The notes below the pieces were generated by a model. That model made no database searches and was not told the origin of the DNA. It was given only the letters and a program-made list of their open reading frames with translations. From the NCBI RefSeq assembly GCF_002159535.1, contig NZ_NFIU01000005.1, forward strand, positions 1 to 64,000: a stretch of DNA of 64,000 nt, read 5' to 3'. Shown piece after piece: positions 7,533 to 15,513 of this stretch. A program made the position numbers and the translations under genes. The DNA comes from Olsenella sp. An290. Lineage in GTDB: Bacteria; Actinomycetota; Coriobacteriia; Coriobacteriales; Atopobiaceae. Numbering within the stretch: position 1 is the stretch's first letter; each line of letters starts with the position of its first letter.

Positions 7533-8561
7533 ATGGGAGCTCCGACGCTTCGCAGCCCCTCGTCCCGGCCCGTCTCCATGGCCGAGGTGGCCAAGGCGGC
7601 CGGCGTCTCGCAGCAGACCGTCTCCCGTGTGGTCAACGACCTGCCCAACGTGCGCGACGCCACGCGAGAGCGCGTCCGGCGCGCCATGGACGAGCTCGGC
7701 TTTCGGCCAAACTACTCGGGCCGCGCCCTGAGGTGCGGACGCTACAACTCCATCGGCCTCTCGCTCTACAACGTTGCGCAGTACGGCAACCTCGCCACGT
7801 TCAAGGGCATCCTCTCCGCTGCGCGCGAGCATCACTACGCCATCAACGTCGTGGAGCTCGGGACCGACGCGCCCGTCTCGCTCGCCGACGTCACGAGGCG
7901 GATGATGGGGCTTCCCGTGGACGGCCTCATCGTGAGCATGAGCATCCGGGCGAGCGACTTCGACGAGTTCCGCCCGCACCCGCGCCTGAGCACGGTCCTG
8001 CTCACCATGTACGACCACCCGCTCTGCACGACGGTCGACTCCGACCAGTACGCCTGCTCGGAGCTCGTCATGGATTACCTGCTCTCCCGCGGGCACCGGC
8101 AGATCAGGTTTGTGAGCGGTCCCGTCTACGTGGTCGACTCCATCTTCCGCGAGCGCGGGTGGCGCGACGCCCTCGAGGCGCATGGCATCCCCGTGGTCGA
8201 GCCCCTGCGCGGGGACTGGTCGGCGCGCAGCGGCTACGAGGCCGGCGCCCGGCTCGCCTCCGACCGCGAGATGACGGCCGTCTACGCCGCCAACGACCAG
8301 ATGGCCGTGGGCGTCATCGAGGCGCTGCGCGACGCGGGACGACGGGTTCCCGAGGACGTGAGCGTGGTCGGCGTGGACGACTCCCTTGCCGAGACCCTTC
8401 CCTTCAGCAGCCTCACCACGGTGCGCTTTGACCTCTTCGAGCGGGGGAGGCGCGCCTTCGAGCAGGCCCTTCTCGGCTCGGCGCCGGGGCATCGTCCCGA
8501 GCGCATACGGATCGCCCCCACGCTCGTGGAGCGCGACTCCGTGCGCGACGCCCGTCTCTGA
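7533..8561 (+). CDS. LacI-family transcriptional regulator, probable galactose regulator
   Basis: The 342-aa protein has an N-terminal LacI helix-turn-helix (SMAEVAKAAGVSQQTVSRVV, residues 15-34), a hinge with the minor-groove-binding region near NYSGRALRCGR (60-70), and a periplasmic-binding-protein-like sensor domain ending ...VSVVGVDDSLAETL...TTVRFD. ATG at 7533 follows GGAGG with 8 bases of spacing. An extension to 7425 lacks a ribosome site and would overlap the operator. Shared operators at 1321 and 7438 suggest that it controls mglBAC, galM and itself. The effector (galactose or a derivative) is inferred from context only. Confidence 0.88.
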   Translation: MGAPTLRSPSSRPVSMAEVAKAAGVSQQTVSRVVNDLPNVRDATRERVRRAMDELGFRPNYSGRALRCGRYNSIGLSLYNVAQYGNLATFKGILSAAREHHYAINVVELGTDAPVSLADVTRRMMGLPVDGLIVSMSIRASDFDEFRPHPRLSTVLLTMYDHPLCTTVDSDQYACSELVMDYLLSRGHRQIRFVSGPVYVVDSIFRERGWRDALEAHGIPVVEPLRGDWSARSGYEAGARLASDREMTAVYAANDQMAVGVIEALRDAGRRVPEDVSVVGVDDSLAETLPFSSLTTVRFDLFERGRRAFEQALLGSAPGHRPERIRIAPTLVERDSVRDARL

Positions 8562-8593
8562 GCACCCCGTCGACCCGCCCTCCCGGCTCGCGG

Positions 8594-8599
8594 TATAGT
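8594..8599 (+). promoter_or_regulatory. -10-like box upstream of fhs
   Basis: TATAGT lies 38 bases before the fhs start. No convincing -35 is visible. It would drive the fhs-fchA-folD-FNT-folE-folC cluster. Confidence 0.4.
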
Positions 8600-8636
8600 A
8601 GAGGTCCGTGAAGCTCCGTGGAGGGGATGGCTGCCC

Positions 8637-10310
8637 ATGGCCGACTACAAGTCCGACATCGAGATCGCCCAGGAAGCGAGCATGCTGCCCATCGTCGAGG
8701 TCGCCGAGAGGGCCGGCATCTCCGCCGACCTGCTCGAGCCCTACGGCCGCACCAAGGCGAAGGTCGACATCCACGCCCTGGCCAACCGCCCCGCGCGCGG
8801 CAAGGTCGTCCTCGTGACCGCCATCAACCCCACGCCCGCGGGCGAGGGCAAGACCACCACGTCCGTGGGACTTGCCGACGCCATGAACCGCCTGGGGCAC
8901 CAGACGATGCTCTGCCTGCGCGAGCCCTCCCTGGGCCCGGTCTTCGGCGTCAAGGGCGGCGCGGCCGGCGGCGGCTACGCCCAGGTCGTTCCCATGGAGG
9001 ACATCAACCTTCACTTCACCGGCGACTTCCATGCCATCGGCGCGGCCAACAACCTCTGCGCCGCCATGCTGGACAACCACATCAAGCAGGGCAACGCCCT
9101 TGGCATCGACCCGCGCCGCATCGTCTGGAAGCGCTGCGTCGACATGAACGACCGCCAGCTCAGAAACGTCGTGGACGGCCTTGGCGGCATCGCGGACGGA
9201 TGCCCCCGCCAGGACGGCTTCGACATCACCGTGGCCTCCGAGGTCATGGCGGTGTTCTGCCTCGCCACCGACCTCGCCGACCTCAAGGAGCGCCTCGCGC
9301 GCATGGTGATCGCCTACACCTACGACCGTCGCCCCGTCACCGTGGCCGACATCCATGCCGAGGGCGCCATGACGGCGCTTCTCAAGGACGCCATCAAGCC
9401 CAACCTCGTCCAGACGCTCGAGGGCAACCCCGCCTTCGTGCACGGCGGCCCCTTCGCCAACATCGCGCACGGCTGCAACTCGGTGATGGCCACCACCACG
9501 GCCATGCGCCTCGCCGACTACGTGGTGACCGAGGCGGGCTTTGGCGCCGACCTCGGCGCGGAGAAGTTCCTCGACATCAAGTGCCGCGCCACGGGCATCG
9601 AGCCCGCCGCGGTGGTCCTCGTGGCCACGGTGCGCGCGCTCAAGTACAACGGCGGCGTGCCCAAGGCCGAGCTCACCTCCGAGAACCTCGAGGCCCTCGA
9701 GGCGGGCCTGCCCAACCTCCTGCGCCACGTCTCCAACATCAAGGACGTCTGGGGCCTCCCCGTCGTCGTGGCCATCAACGCCTTCCCCACGGACACCGCC
9801 GCCGAGCTCGAGCTCGTGGAGCGCCGCGTCCGCGAGCTCGGCGTGAACGTGGCCCTCTCCGAGGTCTGGGCCAAGGGCGGCGAGGGCGGGGAGGCGCTCG
9901 CCCGCGAGGTCGTCCGCCTCTGCGACGAGCCCTCGGACTTCCGCTTTGCCTACGAGCTCGACGGCGGTATCGCCGAGAAGATCGAGGCCATCGCCACGAG
10001 GGTCTACCATGCTGATGGCGTCGACCTCACCGCCCCCGCGCGGCGCCAGCTCGCGCAGCTCGAGGAGCAGGGCTTCGGGGGGCTGCCCGTCTGCATGGCC
10101 AAGACCCAGTACTCCTTCACCGACGACCAGACCAGGCTCGGCGCCCCGGAGGGCTTCCGCATCACGGTGAGGAACCTCCGCGTCTCGGCCGGCGTCGGCT
10201 TCATCGTGGCCCTCACGGGGGACATCATGACGATGCCGGGCCTTCCCAAGGTCCCGGCCGCCGAGAAGATCGACGTCACGCCCGACGGCCGCATCGTCGG
10301 CCTGTTCTAG
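8637..10310 (+). CDS. fhs: Formate--tetrahydrofolate ligase
   Basis: The 557-aa product (usual length ~556) makes 10-formyl-THF from formate, ATP and THF. The glycine-rich nucleotide loop is in [16 protein letters not shown] (about 61-76). Other family signatures are [27 protein letters not shown] and [19 protein letters not shown] at 8637 follows GGAGGGG. It is the first gene of a formate/one-carbon operon: the next gene starts 17 bases after the stop, and a formate-type channel lies three genes down. Together they link formate import or export with the folate pool. Confidence 0.96.
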   Translation: MADYKSDIEIAQEASMLPIVEVAERAGISADLLEPYGRTKAKVDIHALANRPARGKVVLVTAINPTPAGEGKTTTSVGLADAMNRLGHQTMLCLREPSLGPVFGVKGGAAGGGYAQVVPMEDINLHFTGDFHAIGAANNLCAAMLDNHIKQGNALGIDPRRIVWKRCVDMNDRQLRNVVDGLGGIADGCPRQDGFDITVASEVMAVFCLATDLADLKERLARMVIAYTYDRRPVTVADIHAEGAMTALLKDAIKPNLVQTLEGNPAFVHGGPFANIAHGCNSVMATTTAMRLADYVVTEAGFGADLGAEKFLDIKCRATGIEPAAVVLVATVRALKYNGGVPKAELTSENLEALEAGLPNLLRHVSNIKDVWGLPVVVAINAFPTDTAAELELVERRVRELGVNVALSEVWAKGGEGGEALAREVVRLCDEPSDFRFAYELDGGIAEKIEAIATRVYHADGVDLTAPARRQLAQLEEQGFGGLPVCMAKTQYSFTDDQTRLGAPEGFRITVRNLRVSAGVGFIVALTGDIMTMPGLPKVPAAEKIDVTPDGRIVGLF

Positions 10311-10326
10311 CCGGCGGGGGGCCCAC

Positions 10327-10968
10327 GTGAACGAGAGACTTACCGAGCTGGGGTGCGAGGAGTTCACCGAGCGCCTCGCGGCCCGCGAGAGCGTGCCGGG
10401 CGGCGGCGGGGCGGCCGCCCTTGCGGGCGCGCTCGCGGCCGCCCTGTGTTCCATGGCCGGCAACTTCACCCTCGGCAACCCGCGCTTCGCCGACGTCGCC
10501 GATGACGTCCGCCGCATCCTCGAGGACGCGGACGACGTCCGCTACCGCCTGCTCGAGCTCGTCGAGGAGGACGCCGAGGGCTTCGCGCCGCTCGCGGCGG
10601 CCTACGCGCTCCCGCGCGACGACCCCCGCCGGCACGAGCAGATCCAGCGCGCGACCAAGGGCGCCTGCATGGCACCGCTCGCGATGATGGGGGAGTGCTG
10701 CCGGGCCATCGTCCTTCTCGAGCAGATGGGGGAGCGCTGCTCCCGGCTGCTCGAGTCCGACGTGGCGTCGGGCGCGATGCTCGTCGGGGGCGCGCTCGCG
10801 TGCGCGAGCGTCAACGTCTTCGTCAACACCGCCGCGCTCGACGACCGCGTGATCGCCGGGCGCATCGAGGCCACGGCCGAGGAGCTCCTCTCGGAGTTCT
10901 CCCCGCGCGCCGAGCGCCTGGCCGCTCGCATGGTCGGCCGTGTCCGCGGGGAGGAGGCCCATGGCTGA
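10327..10968 (+). CDS. fchA: Methenyltetrahydrofolate cyclohydrolase / cyclodeaminase-family protein (FchA-like)
   Basis: The 213-aa protein belongs to the formiminotransferase-cyclodeaminase C-terminal family. In clostridia and methylotrophs these proteins act as free-standing 5,10-methenyl-THF cyclohydrolases (FchA). The N-terminal signature VPGGGGAAALAGALAAALCSMAGN (22-45) is clear, and the rest is all-helical. GTG at 10327 follows GGGGGG. The last bases overlap the folD start. Since the adjacent FolD lacks cyclohydrolase residues, this protein likely supplies that step. A formimino-THF cyclodeaminase role is the alternative, but no histidine-degradation genes are present. Confidence 0.85.
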   Translation: MNERLTELGCEEFTERLAARESVPGGGGAAALAGALAAALCSMAGNFTLGNPRFADVADDVRRILEDADDVRYRLLELVEEDAEGFAPLAAAYALPRDDPRRHEQIQRATKGACMAPLAMMGECCRAIVLLEQMGERCSRLLESDVASGAMLVGGALACASVNVFVNTAALDDRVIAGRIEATAEELLSEFSPRAERLAARMVGRVRGEEAHG

Positions 10969-11815
10969 GCTGCTGCGCGGGGCGCCCGTGGCCCGCGAGC
11001 TCGTCGCGTCCCTCGCGCCGCGCGTCGCCGCCCTCGCCGAGCGCGGGGTGACGCCCCGGCTCGCCCTCGTGCGCGTGGGCGAGCGCGAGGACGACCTCGC
11101 CTACGAGCGCGCGGCCGAGAAGCGCTGCCTGGCGGCGGGGCTTGCCGTGGAGCGCGTCGGACTGCCCGCCACCTGCCGTCAGGAGGAGCTCGTGCGCGCG
11201 CTCTCGGAGCTCGGCGCGCGTGCCGACGTGCATGCCGTCCTGCTCTTCCGCCCGCTCCCGGCGCATCTCGACGAGGCCGCCGCCTGCGCCGCCATCCCGC
11301 CCGAGAAAGACGTCGACGCCGCGACGGGCGCCTCGCTGCTCTCCACGCTCTCGGGCGCCGGCGCGGGCTTTGCCCCCTGCACGGCCGAGGCGGTCGTCGC
11401 CCTCCTCGACCACTACGGCGTCGCGCTCGACGGCGCCGAGGCCACGGTCGTCGGGCGCTCGCTCGTGATCGGCCGGCCGGTCGCCTCCCTGCTGCTTGCG
11501 CGCGACGCCACGGTCACGACCTGTCACACCCACACGCGCGACCTCGCCGCCTCATGCCGGCGCGCCGACGTGCTCGTGGTCGCCGCGGGGCACGCGGGCG
11601 CCGTCGGCGCCGCCTGCTGCCGCGAGGGGCAGGTCGTCGTCGACGTGGGCATCAACTGGGACGAGGAGGCCGCTCGCCTTGTGGGCGACGTCGCCTTTGA
11701 CGAGGTTGCCCCCCTCGTCCGCGCCATCACGCCGGTGCCGGGCGGCATCGGCGCCATCACCACCGCCGTCCTGGCCCGGCACGTCGTCGAGGCCGCAGAG
11801 AGGAGCCGCCCATGA
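10961..11815 (+). CDS. folD: Methylenetetrahydrofolate dehydrogenase (FolD family), probably lacking cyclohydrolase activity
   Basis: The 284-aa FolD-family protein (usual ~285) oxidises 5,10-methylene-THF. The conserved C-terminus ITPVPGGIGAIT and the Rossmann segment VVGRSLVIGRP are present. The E. coli cyclohydrolase residues align as follows: YVASKRKAC corresponds to YERAAEKRC, so the catalytic Lys is Ala52. LVQLPLP corresponds to LLFRPLP, so the Gln is Phe96. The Asp of KDVD is kept. Yeast Mtd1, a dehydrogenase-only enzyme, also lacks this Lys and Gln. ATG at 10961 overlaps fchA by 8 bases, and the stop overlaps the next gene (ATGA), so translation is coupled. Confidence 0.92.
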   Translation: MAELLRGAPVARELVASLAPRVAALAERGVTPRLALVRVGEREDDLAYERAAEKRCLAAGLAVERVGLPATCRQEELVRALSELGARADVHAVLLFRPLPAHLDEAAACAAIPPEKDVDAATGASLLSTLSGAGAGFAPCTAEAVVALLDHYGVALDGAEATVVGRSLVIGRPVASLLLARDATVTTCHTHTRDLAASCRRADVLVVAAGHAGAVGAACCREGQVVVDVGINWDEEAARLVGDVAFDEVAPLVRAITPVPGGIGAITTAVLARHVVEAAERSRP

Positions 11816-12645
11816 GGGTGACCGAGAAGCCGTCCTCTTCCTACAGCGGGGCAATGACCCCCGCCTCCATGGAGCTCAAGACCGAGCGCGTGGCCGAGAC
11901 CAAGGCGGGGACCGACGCCGCGAGCGCCTTCGTGCTGGCCCTTCTCGCCGGCGCCTTCATCTCGCTCGGGGCCACCTTCATGCTCGTCGTGAAGTCTGAC
12001 GGGTCGCTCCCCTTTGCCGCCTCCCAGCTTCTGGGCGGCTTCTCGTTCTGCGTGGGCCTCTTCCTCGTGCTCTCGGCGGGCGCCGAGCTCTTCACCGGCA
12101 ACTGCCTCATGGTGCTGGGCCCGCTCTCCGGGCGCTTCTCGTGGGGGAGGCTCCTTGCGAGCTGGGGCATCGTGCTCGCGGGCAACCTGCTCGGGTCGCT
12201 TGCCATGGCCGCGCTCATCTTTGCCGCCGACGCGGGGTCTGCCAACGGCGGGGCCGTGGCTCAGGCGGCCCTCACCGTGGCCGAGGGCAAGGTCGCGCTC
12301 GACTGGGGCGTCGCCTTTGCCCGCGGGGTCCTCTGCAACGTGCTCGTGTGTCTTGCCGTCTGGGTGGGGCACGCCGCCACCTCGGTCACCGACAAGTTCT
12401 TCTCGGCGCTCCTGCCCGTCATGGCGTTCATGGCCAGCGGCTTCGAGCACTGCGTCGCCAACATGTTCTTCCTGCCCTACGCGCTCATGCTCGAGGCGTC
12501 CGGGCGCGTTGCGGGGTCGGTCGACCTGGCGGGCGTCCTCTCCAACCTCTCCGCCGCCACCTTGGGCAACCTCGTGGGCGGCGTGCTCCTCGTGGGCGTG
12601 TCGTACTGGTTCGTCTACGGGCGCGCCCGCGCCGGGAGGGAGTAG
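11812..12645 (+). CDS. Formate/nitrite transporter (FNT/FocA) family channel
   Basis: The 277-aa polytopic membrane protein has the FNT signatures GAELFTGN, CNVLVCLAVW and GFEHCVANMFF and six hydrophobic segments. FNT proteins are pentameric channels for formate, nitrite or hydrosulfide. Placement inside the fhs-fchA-folD operon argues for formate. The start overlaps folD by 4 bases. The N-terminal ~40 residues are polar, with no signal peptide. Confidence 0.9.
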   Translation: MRVTEKPSSSYSGAMTPASMELKTERVAETKAGTDAASAFVLALLAGAFISLGATFMLVVKSDGSLPFAASQLLGGFSFCVGLFLVLSAGAELFTGNCLMVLGPLSGRFSWGRLLASWGIVLAGNLLGSLAMAALIFAADAGSANGGAVAQAALTVAEGKVALDWGVAFARGVLCNVLVCLAVWVGHAATSVTDKFFSALLPVMAFMASGFEHCVANMFFLPYALMLEASGRVAGSVDLAGVLSNLSAATLGNLVGGVLLVGVSYWFVYGRARAGRE

Positions 12646-12648
12646 CCC

Positions 12649-13248
12649 ATGTCATCGGCGGACGAGAGGAACGGCCAGGGCTTCGGGCCCATCGACAAGC
12701 CCCGCGTCGAGGCCGCCGTGCGCGAGCTCCTGCTCGCGATCGGCGAGGACCCCGACCGCCCGGGCCTTCTGGGCACGCCCGACCGGGTGGCCCGCGCCTG
12801 CGAGGAGGTTCTGGGCGGGATGCGCGAGGACCCGGGCGCGCACCTGCGGCGCCAGTTCCACGAGCCCGGCAACCAGGAGATGGTGATCGTCAAGGACATC
12901 CCGTTCTCCTCGCTCTGCGAGCACCACATCCTGCCCTTCACCGGGAGGGCGCACGTCTGCTACATCCCGCGCGACGGCCGCATCACGGGCCTCTCCAAGA
13001 TCGCGCGCTGCGTCTCGGGGTACGCGCGGCGTCTCCAGGTTCAGGAGCGCCTCACCTCGCAGGTGGCCGACGCCATGGTGCGCGAGCTCGACCCGCTCGG
13101 CGTCCTCGTGGTGATGGAGGCCGAGCACACCTGCATGACCATGCGCGGCATCCGGGCCGCGGGCGCCCTCACCACCACCTCGGCCGTGCGCGGCTGCATG
13201 CGCGACCTCAAGACCCGCGAGGAGGCCCTGCGTCTGCTCGGCCTCTAG
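12649..13248 (+). CDS. folE: GTP cyclohydrolase I
   Basis: The 199-aa enzyme makes 7,8-dihydroneopterin triphosphate, the first step of folate synthesis. Zinc and active-site motifs are present: [18 protein letters not shown] (Cys, His, His), [21 protein letters not shown] and [11 protein letters not shown] (second zinc Cys). ATG at 12649 follows GGGAGGGA and is 3 bases after the FNT stop. The operon context links folate supply with formate assimilation. Confidence 0.96.
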   Translation: MSSADERNGQGFGPIDKPRVEAAVRELLLAIGEDPDRPGLLGTPDRVARACEEVLGGMREDPGAHLRRQFHEPGNQEMVIVKDIPFSSLCEHHILPFTGRAHVCYIPRDGRITGLSKIARCVSGYARRLQVQERLTSQVADAMVRELDPLGVLVVMEAEHTCMTMRGIRAAGALTTTSAVRGCMRDLKTREEALRLLGL

Positions 13249-13286
13249 GCCGACCCAGGAGCCGCCCGCCCAAAGGAGCGAGAAGA

Positions 13287-14693
13287 ATGTACCAGTTGCC
13301 CTTCGCCGTCCCTACGATCAGCTATGAGGAGGCCCTCGCCATCGTGCGCGGCGCCCTGCGCTTTGGGATCGAGCCCCTGCTCGAGACCGTCGAGGACATG
13401 CTCGCCGAGCTCGGTGACCCCGACCTCGCCTTCGACTGCGTCCAGATTGCGGGGACCAACGGAAAGACCTCGACCTCGCGCTTCTGCGCCGCCGCGCTCG
13501 CCGGCGAGGGGCTCTCCGTTGCCCTCTACACCTCCCCTGAGCTCGTGAGCTACACCGAGCGCATGGAGGTGGGCGGCGCGCCCGTCTCCGAGGAGGCCTT
13601 CGCGCGCGGCGTCTCCGCGGCCCATGTGGCCGGCGAGCGCGTGAACGCGCGCCGGCGCGCCGAGGGGCTGCGCCCCTATGACGTCACTGAGTTCGACACG
13701 CTCACGGTGGCCGCGATGGTCGTCTTTGCCGAGGCCGGTGTGGACGTGGCCGTGCTCGAGTGCGGCCTGGGCGGCCGCTGGGACGCGACGTCTGCCGCCA
13801 AGTCCATCCGCGCCGTCGCCGTGACGGGCGTTGGGCTCGACCACACGCGCATACTCGGGGACACGCTCGAGGCCATCGCGGGGGAGAAGGCCGCCATCAT
13901 CGCCCCGGGGCGCGCCTGCGTGCTCGGCGTTGGCACCGCCACGCCGGCGAGCGTGGAGGACGTCTTCCTTGCGCGTGCGCGCGAGGCGGGCGTCGAGCCG
14001 GTGCTCTTGCGCCCGGAGGTGCCCTCGGACGCGGCGGGGGAGATGCACGAGGGGACGGTCCGCGAGCATCCGGGGCTTCCCCGCGCGTCCTATCGCATCA
14101 CCCGCCGTCCCGAGCGCCTGGGAGGGCCGCTCGAGCTCACCGTGAGCACCCCGCGCGCCACCTACCCCGAGCTCGCGGCGCTCAAGCCTGCCTACCAGGC
14201 GGCCAACATCGCCTGCGCGGTCGCGCTTGCCGAGGCGTACCTCGGGCGCGCGCTCGACGCGGACGCCCTCTTCACCTCCGTCGTGCGCTGCCCCACGCCG
14301 GGCCGCTTCCAGCTGCTGCGCCCCGAGCCCCCCGTGCTCATTGACGCCTGTCACAACCCGCAGTCCGTCGCCGCGTTTCTCACGGCCGTCGACGCCGTGG
14401 CCCCGGCGCGCGCCGAGCGCCCGGTCCTTCTTGCCGCGGTGCTCGCTGACAAGGACGTGCGCGGGATCGTGGGGCTTCTCGCGGGCGCCTTCCCGCGCGT
14501 GGCCGTGACGCAGACGGCGAGCGCGCGGGCGCTTCCCGCGGCCGAGCTTGCCGCTCTGTTTGAGGCCGAGGGGTCCGAGGTGGTGGGGGTGTATCCGACG
14601 GTTGAGGCCGCGACGTCCTCATTGTGTGGAGAATCCTTCGTCGCCTGCGGTTCCATCACACTGGCCGGAGAGCTTTCGGCACTCATGCGCTAG
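13287..14693 (+). CDS. folC: Folylpolyglutamate synthase / dihydrofolate synthase
   Basis: The 468-aa Mur-ligase-family enzyme adds glutamate to folates. The ATP loop GTNGKTSTSRF is at about 53-63, followed by VAVLECGLGGRWDATSA, GLDHTRILGDTLEAIAGEKAAII (split-glycine and magnesium regions) and the C-terminal CPTPGRFQLL...IDACHNPQS. ATG at 13287 follows AGGAG, with a one-mismatch copy of CGAGAAGAAC (13279-13288) lying between them. It is the last gene of the operon, 38 bases after folE. Confidence 0.93.
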   Translation: MYQLPFAVPTISYEEALAIVRGALRFGIEPLLETVEDMLAELGDPDLAFDCVQIAGTNGKTSTSRFCAAALAGEGLSVALYTSPELVSYTERMEVGGAPVSEEAFARGVSAAHVAGERVNARRRAEGLRPYDVTEFDTLTVAAMVVFAEAGVDVAVLECGLGGRWDATSAAKSIRAVAVTGVGLDHTRILGDTLEAIAGEKAAIIAPGRACVLGVGTATPASVEDVFLARAREAGVEPVLLRPEVPSDAAGEMHEGTVREHPGLPRASYRITRRPERLGGPLELTVSTPRATYPELAALKPAYQAANIACAVALAEAYLGRALDADALFTSVVRCPTPGRFQLLRPEPPVLIDACHNPQSVAAFLTAVDAVAPARAERPVLLAAVLADKDVRGIVGLLAGAFPRVAVTQTASARALPAAELAALFEAEGSEVVGVYPTVEAATSSLCGESFVACGSITLAGELSALMR

Positions 14694-14700
14694 CTTTTGG

Positions 14701-14706
14701 TATGAT
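14701..14706 (+). promoter_or_regulatory. -10-like box upstream of the zinc-ribbon protein
   Basis: TATGAT lies 53 bases before the start at 14759. No -35 is evident. Confidence 0.4.
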
Positions 14707-14758
14707 TGTTCGCTGACTCTGGCCCAGCCAAGACACGCGCGATTACTAAGGAGTCCCC

Positions 14759-15190
14759 ATGCAAGAACTCTTCGACCAGCTCATCACCCCCGAGGTCCGC
14801 ATGGTCCTCTACCTCATGGTCGTCTGCGTCGTCATGCTCTACATCCTCTCGATCGTCTACGTCATCCGTGACGCCCAGCGCCGTGGCGCCGAGCCCTGGT
14901 GGATGTGGGCCATCATCTCCGTCATCCCCATCGTGGGCCTGCTCGCCTACGTCATCCTGCGCCCGAGCTCCTACCTCATCGACCGCGAGGAGCAGGACCT
15001 CGACATCGCCCTGCGCGAGCACCAGCTCTCCCACTACGGCATCTGCCCCAAGTGCGGTGCGCCCATCGACCGCGACTTCGTGGTCTGCCCGATCTGCAAC
15101 ACGCAGGTCAGGAACGTCTGCCCCACCTGCCACCGGCCGCTGAACGCTGACTGGAAGGTGTGCCCGTACTGCCGCACCCGCATCCAGTAG
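14759..15190 (+). CDS. Membrane protein with two C-terminal zinc ribbons
   Basis: The 143-aa protein has two membrane helices (about residues 15-35 and 46-65, the second preceded by RRGAEPWWMW) as in the PLDc_N arrangement. A cytoplasmic tail follows with paired CxxC knuckles: CPKC/CPIC and CPTC/CPYC (double zinc ribbon). ATG at 14759 follows AAGGAG. Function is unknown. Such proteins are often unassigned membrane-anchored zinc-ribbon proteins. It is a single-gene unit ended by the terminator at 15219. Confidence 0.85.
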   Translation: MQELFDQLITPEVRMVLYLMVVCVVMLYILSIVYVIRDAQRRGAEPWWMWAIISVIPIVGLLAYVILRPSSYLIDREEQDLDIALREHQLSHYGICPKCGAPIDRDFVVCPICNTQVRNVCPTCHRPLNADWKVCPYCRTRIQ

Positions 15191-15200
15191 CGGCCCGCAG

Positions 15201-15210
15201 GTTCTTCTCG
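15201..15210 (+). repeat. Exact GTTCTTCTCG motif
   Basis: Intergenic copy of the recurring 10-mer, 10 bases after a stop codon and just before an intrinsic terminator. Confidence 0.7.
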
Positions 15211-15218
15211 GCACGCAC

Positions 15219-15243
15219 GGCCCCGCCCAGGCGGGGCCTTTTT
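15219..15243 (+). terminator. Intrinsic terminator after the zinc-ribbon gene
   Basis: GGCCCCGCC (15219-15227) pairs with GGCGGGGCC (15230-15238), followed by TTTTT. Confidence 0.85.
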
Positions 15244-15325
15244 CGTCTGGCGGGCGCGCAGATGCTGCGAATCTGTTTCCCCGTGCATAGACGCGGCCCA
15301 CTTGTGGTAAACCTATGGGCAGGCA

Positions 15326-15391
15326 ATGACGAAAGGCGTGTCCTTGATGCAGCGCATCCTTGCACATAGCGCTCGAACGCAGACTATCTAG
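15326..15391 (+). CDS. Possible 21-aa leader peptide of thrS
   Basis: The short ORF MTKGVSLMQRILAHSARTQTI ends exactly where the large leader hairpin begins (TAG at 15389-15391). It has three Thr codons, two of them in the last four residues (RTQTI). An inner ATG at 15347 has an AAAGG-like site upstream. A role in ribosome-mediated attenuation by threonyl-tRNA shortage is possible, but the Thr content is modest and the ribosome site is weak. Confidence 0.3.
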   Translation: MTKGVSLMQRILAHSARTQTI

Positions 15392-15434
15392 GCGTCTGTC
15401 CCTTCCCCGGGCCGGCAGGCCCCGGACAGGCGCC
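15391..15434 (+). promoter_or_regulatory. Large GC-rich hairpin in the thrS leader
   Basis: GGCGTCTGTCC (15391-15401) pairs with GGACAGGCGCC (15424-15434) with one G-U pair, enclosing an inner GGGCC/GGCCC stem. It lies directly upstream of the terminator at 15441 and could be the alternative structure in an attenuator. No T-box consensus was found. Confidence 0.5.
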
Positions 15435-15440
15435 GCATAT

Positions 15441-15478
15441 CGCTCGACGCTGCCAGATGGCGGCGTGCGGGCGTTTTT
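15441..15478 (+). terminator. Intrinsic terminator inside the thrS leader (attenuator)
   Basis: The stem CGCTCGACGCTGCC (15441-15454) with GGCGGCGT, one bulged G, then CGGGCG (15459-15473) has an AGAT loop and is followed by TTTTT (15474-15478). It ends about 20 bases before the thrS ribosome site, so it must be read through for thrS expression. Confidence 0.75.
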
Positions 15479-15513
15479 CATGTTCGGACACCATGCCAGA
15501 GAAAGGTATTCCC

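Noticed and set aside
7356-10517. Very long antisense open frames, for example opposite fhs (1053 codons), mglB, ackA, mglC and ppk
   Set aside because: High-GC codon bias makes antisense frames stay open. They lack ribosome sites and family motifs and have skewed Arg/Ala/Val-Asp composition, while the opposite strand encodes clear enzymes.
15300-15513. T-box riboswitch upstream of thrS
   Set aside because: The conserved GGGTGGNACCGCG-type sequence and AGTA box are absent, although an intrinsic terminator is present.
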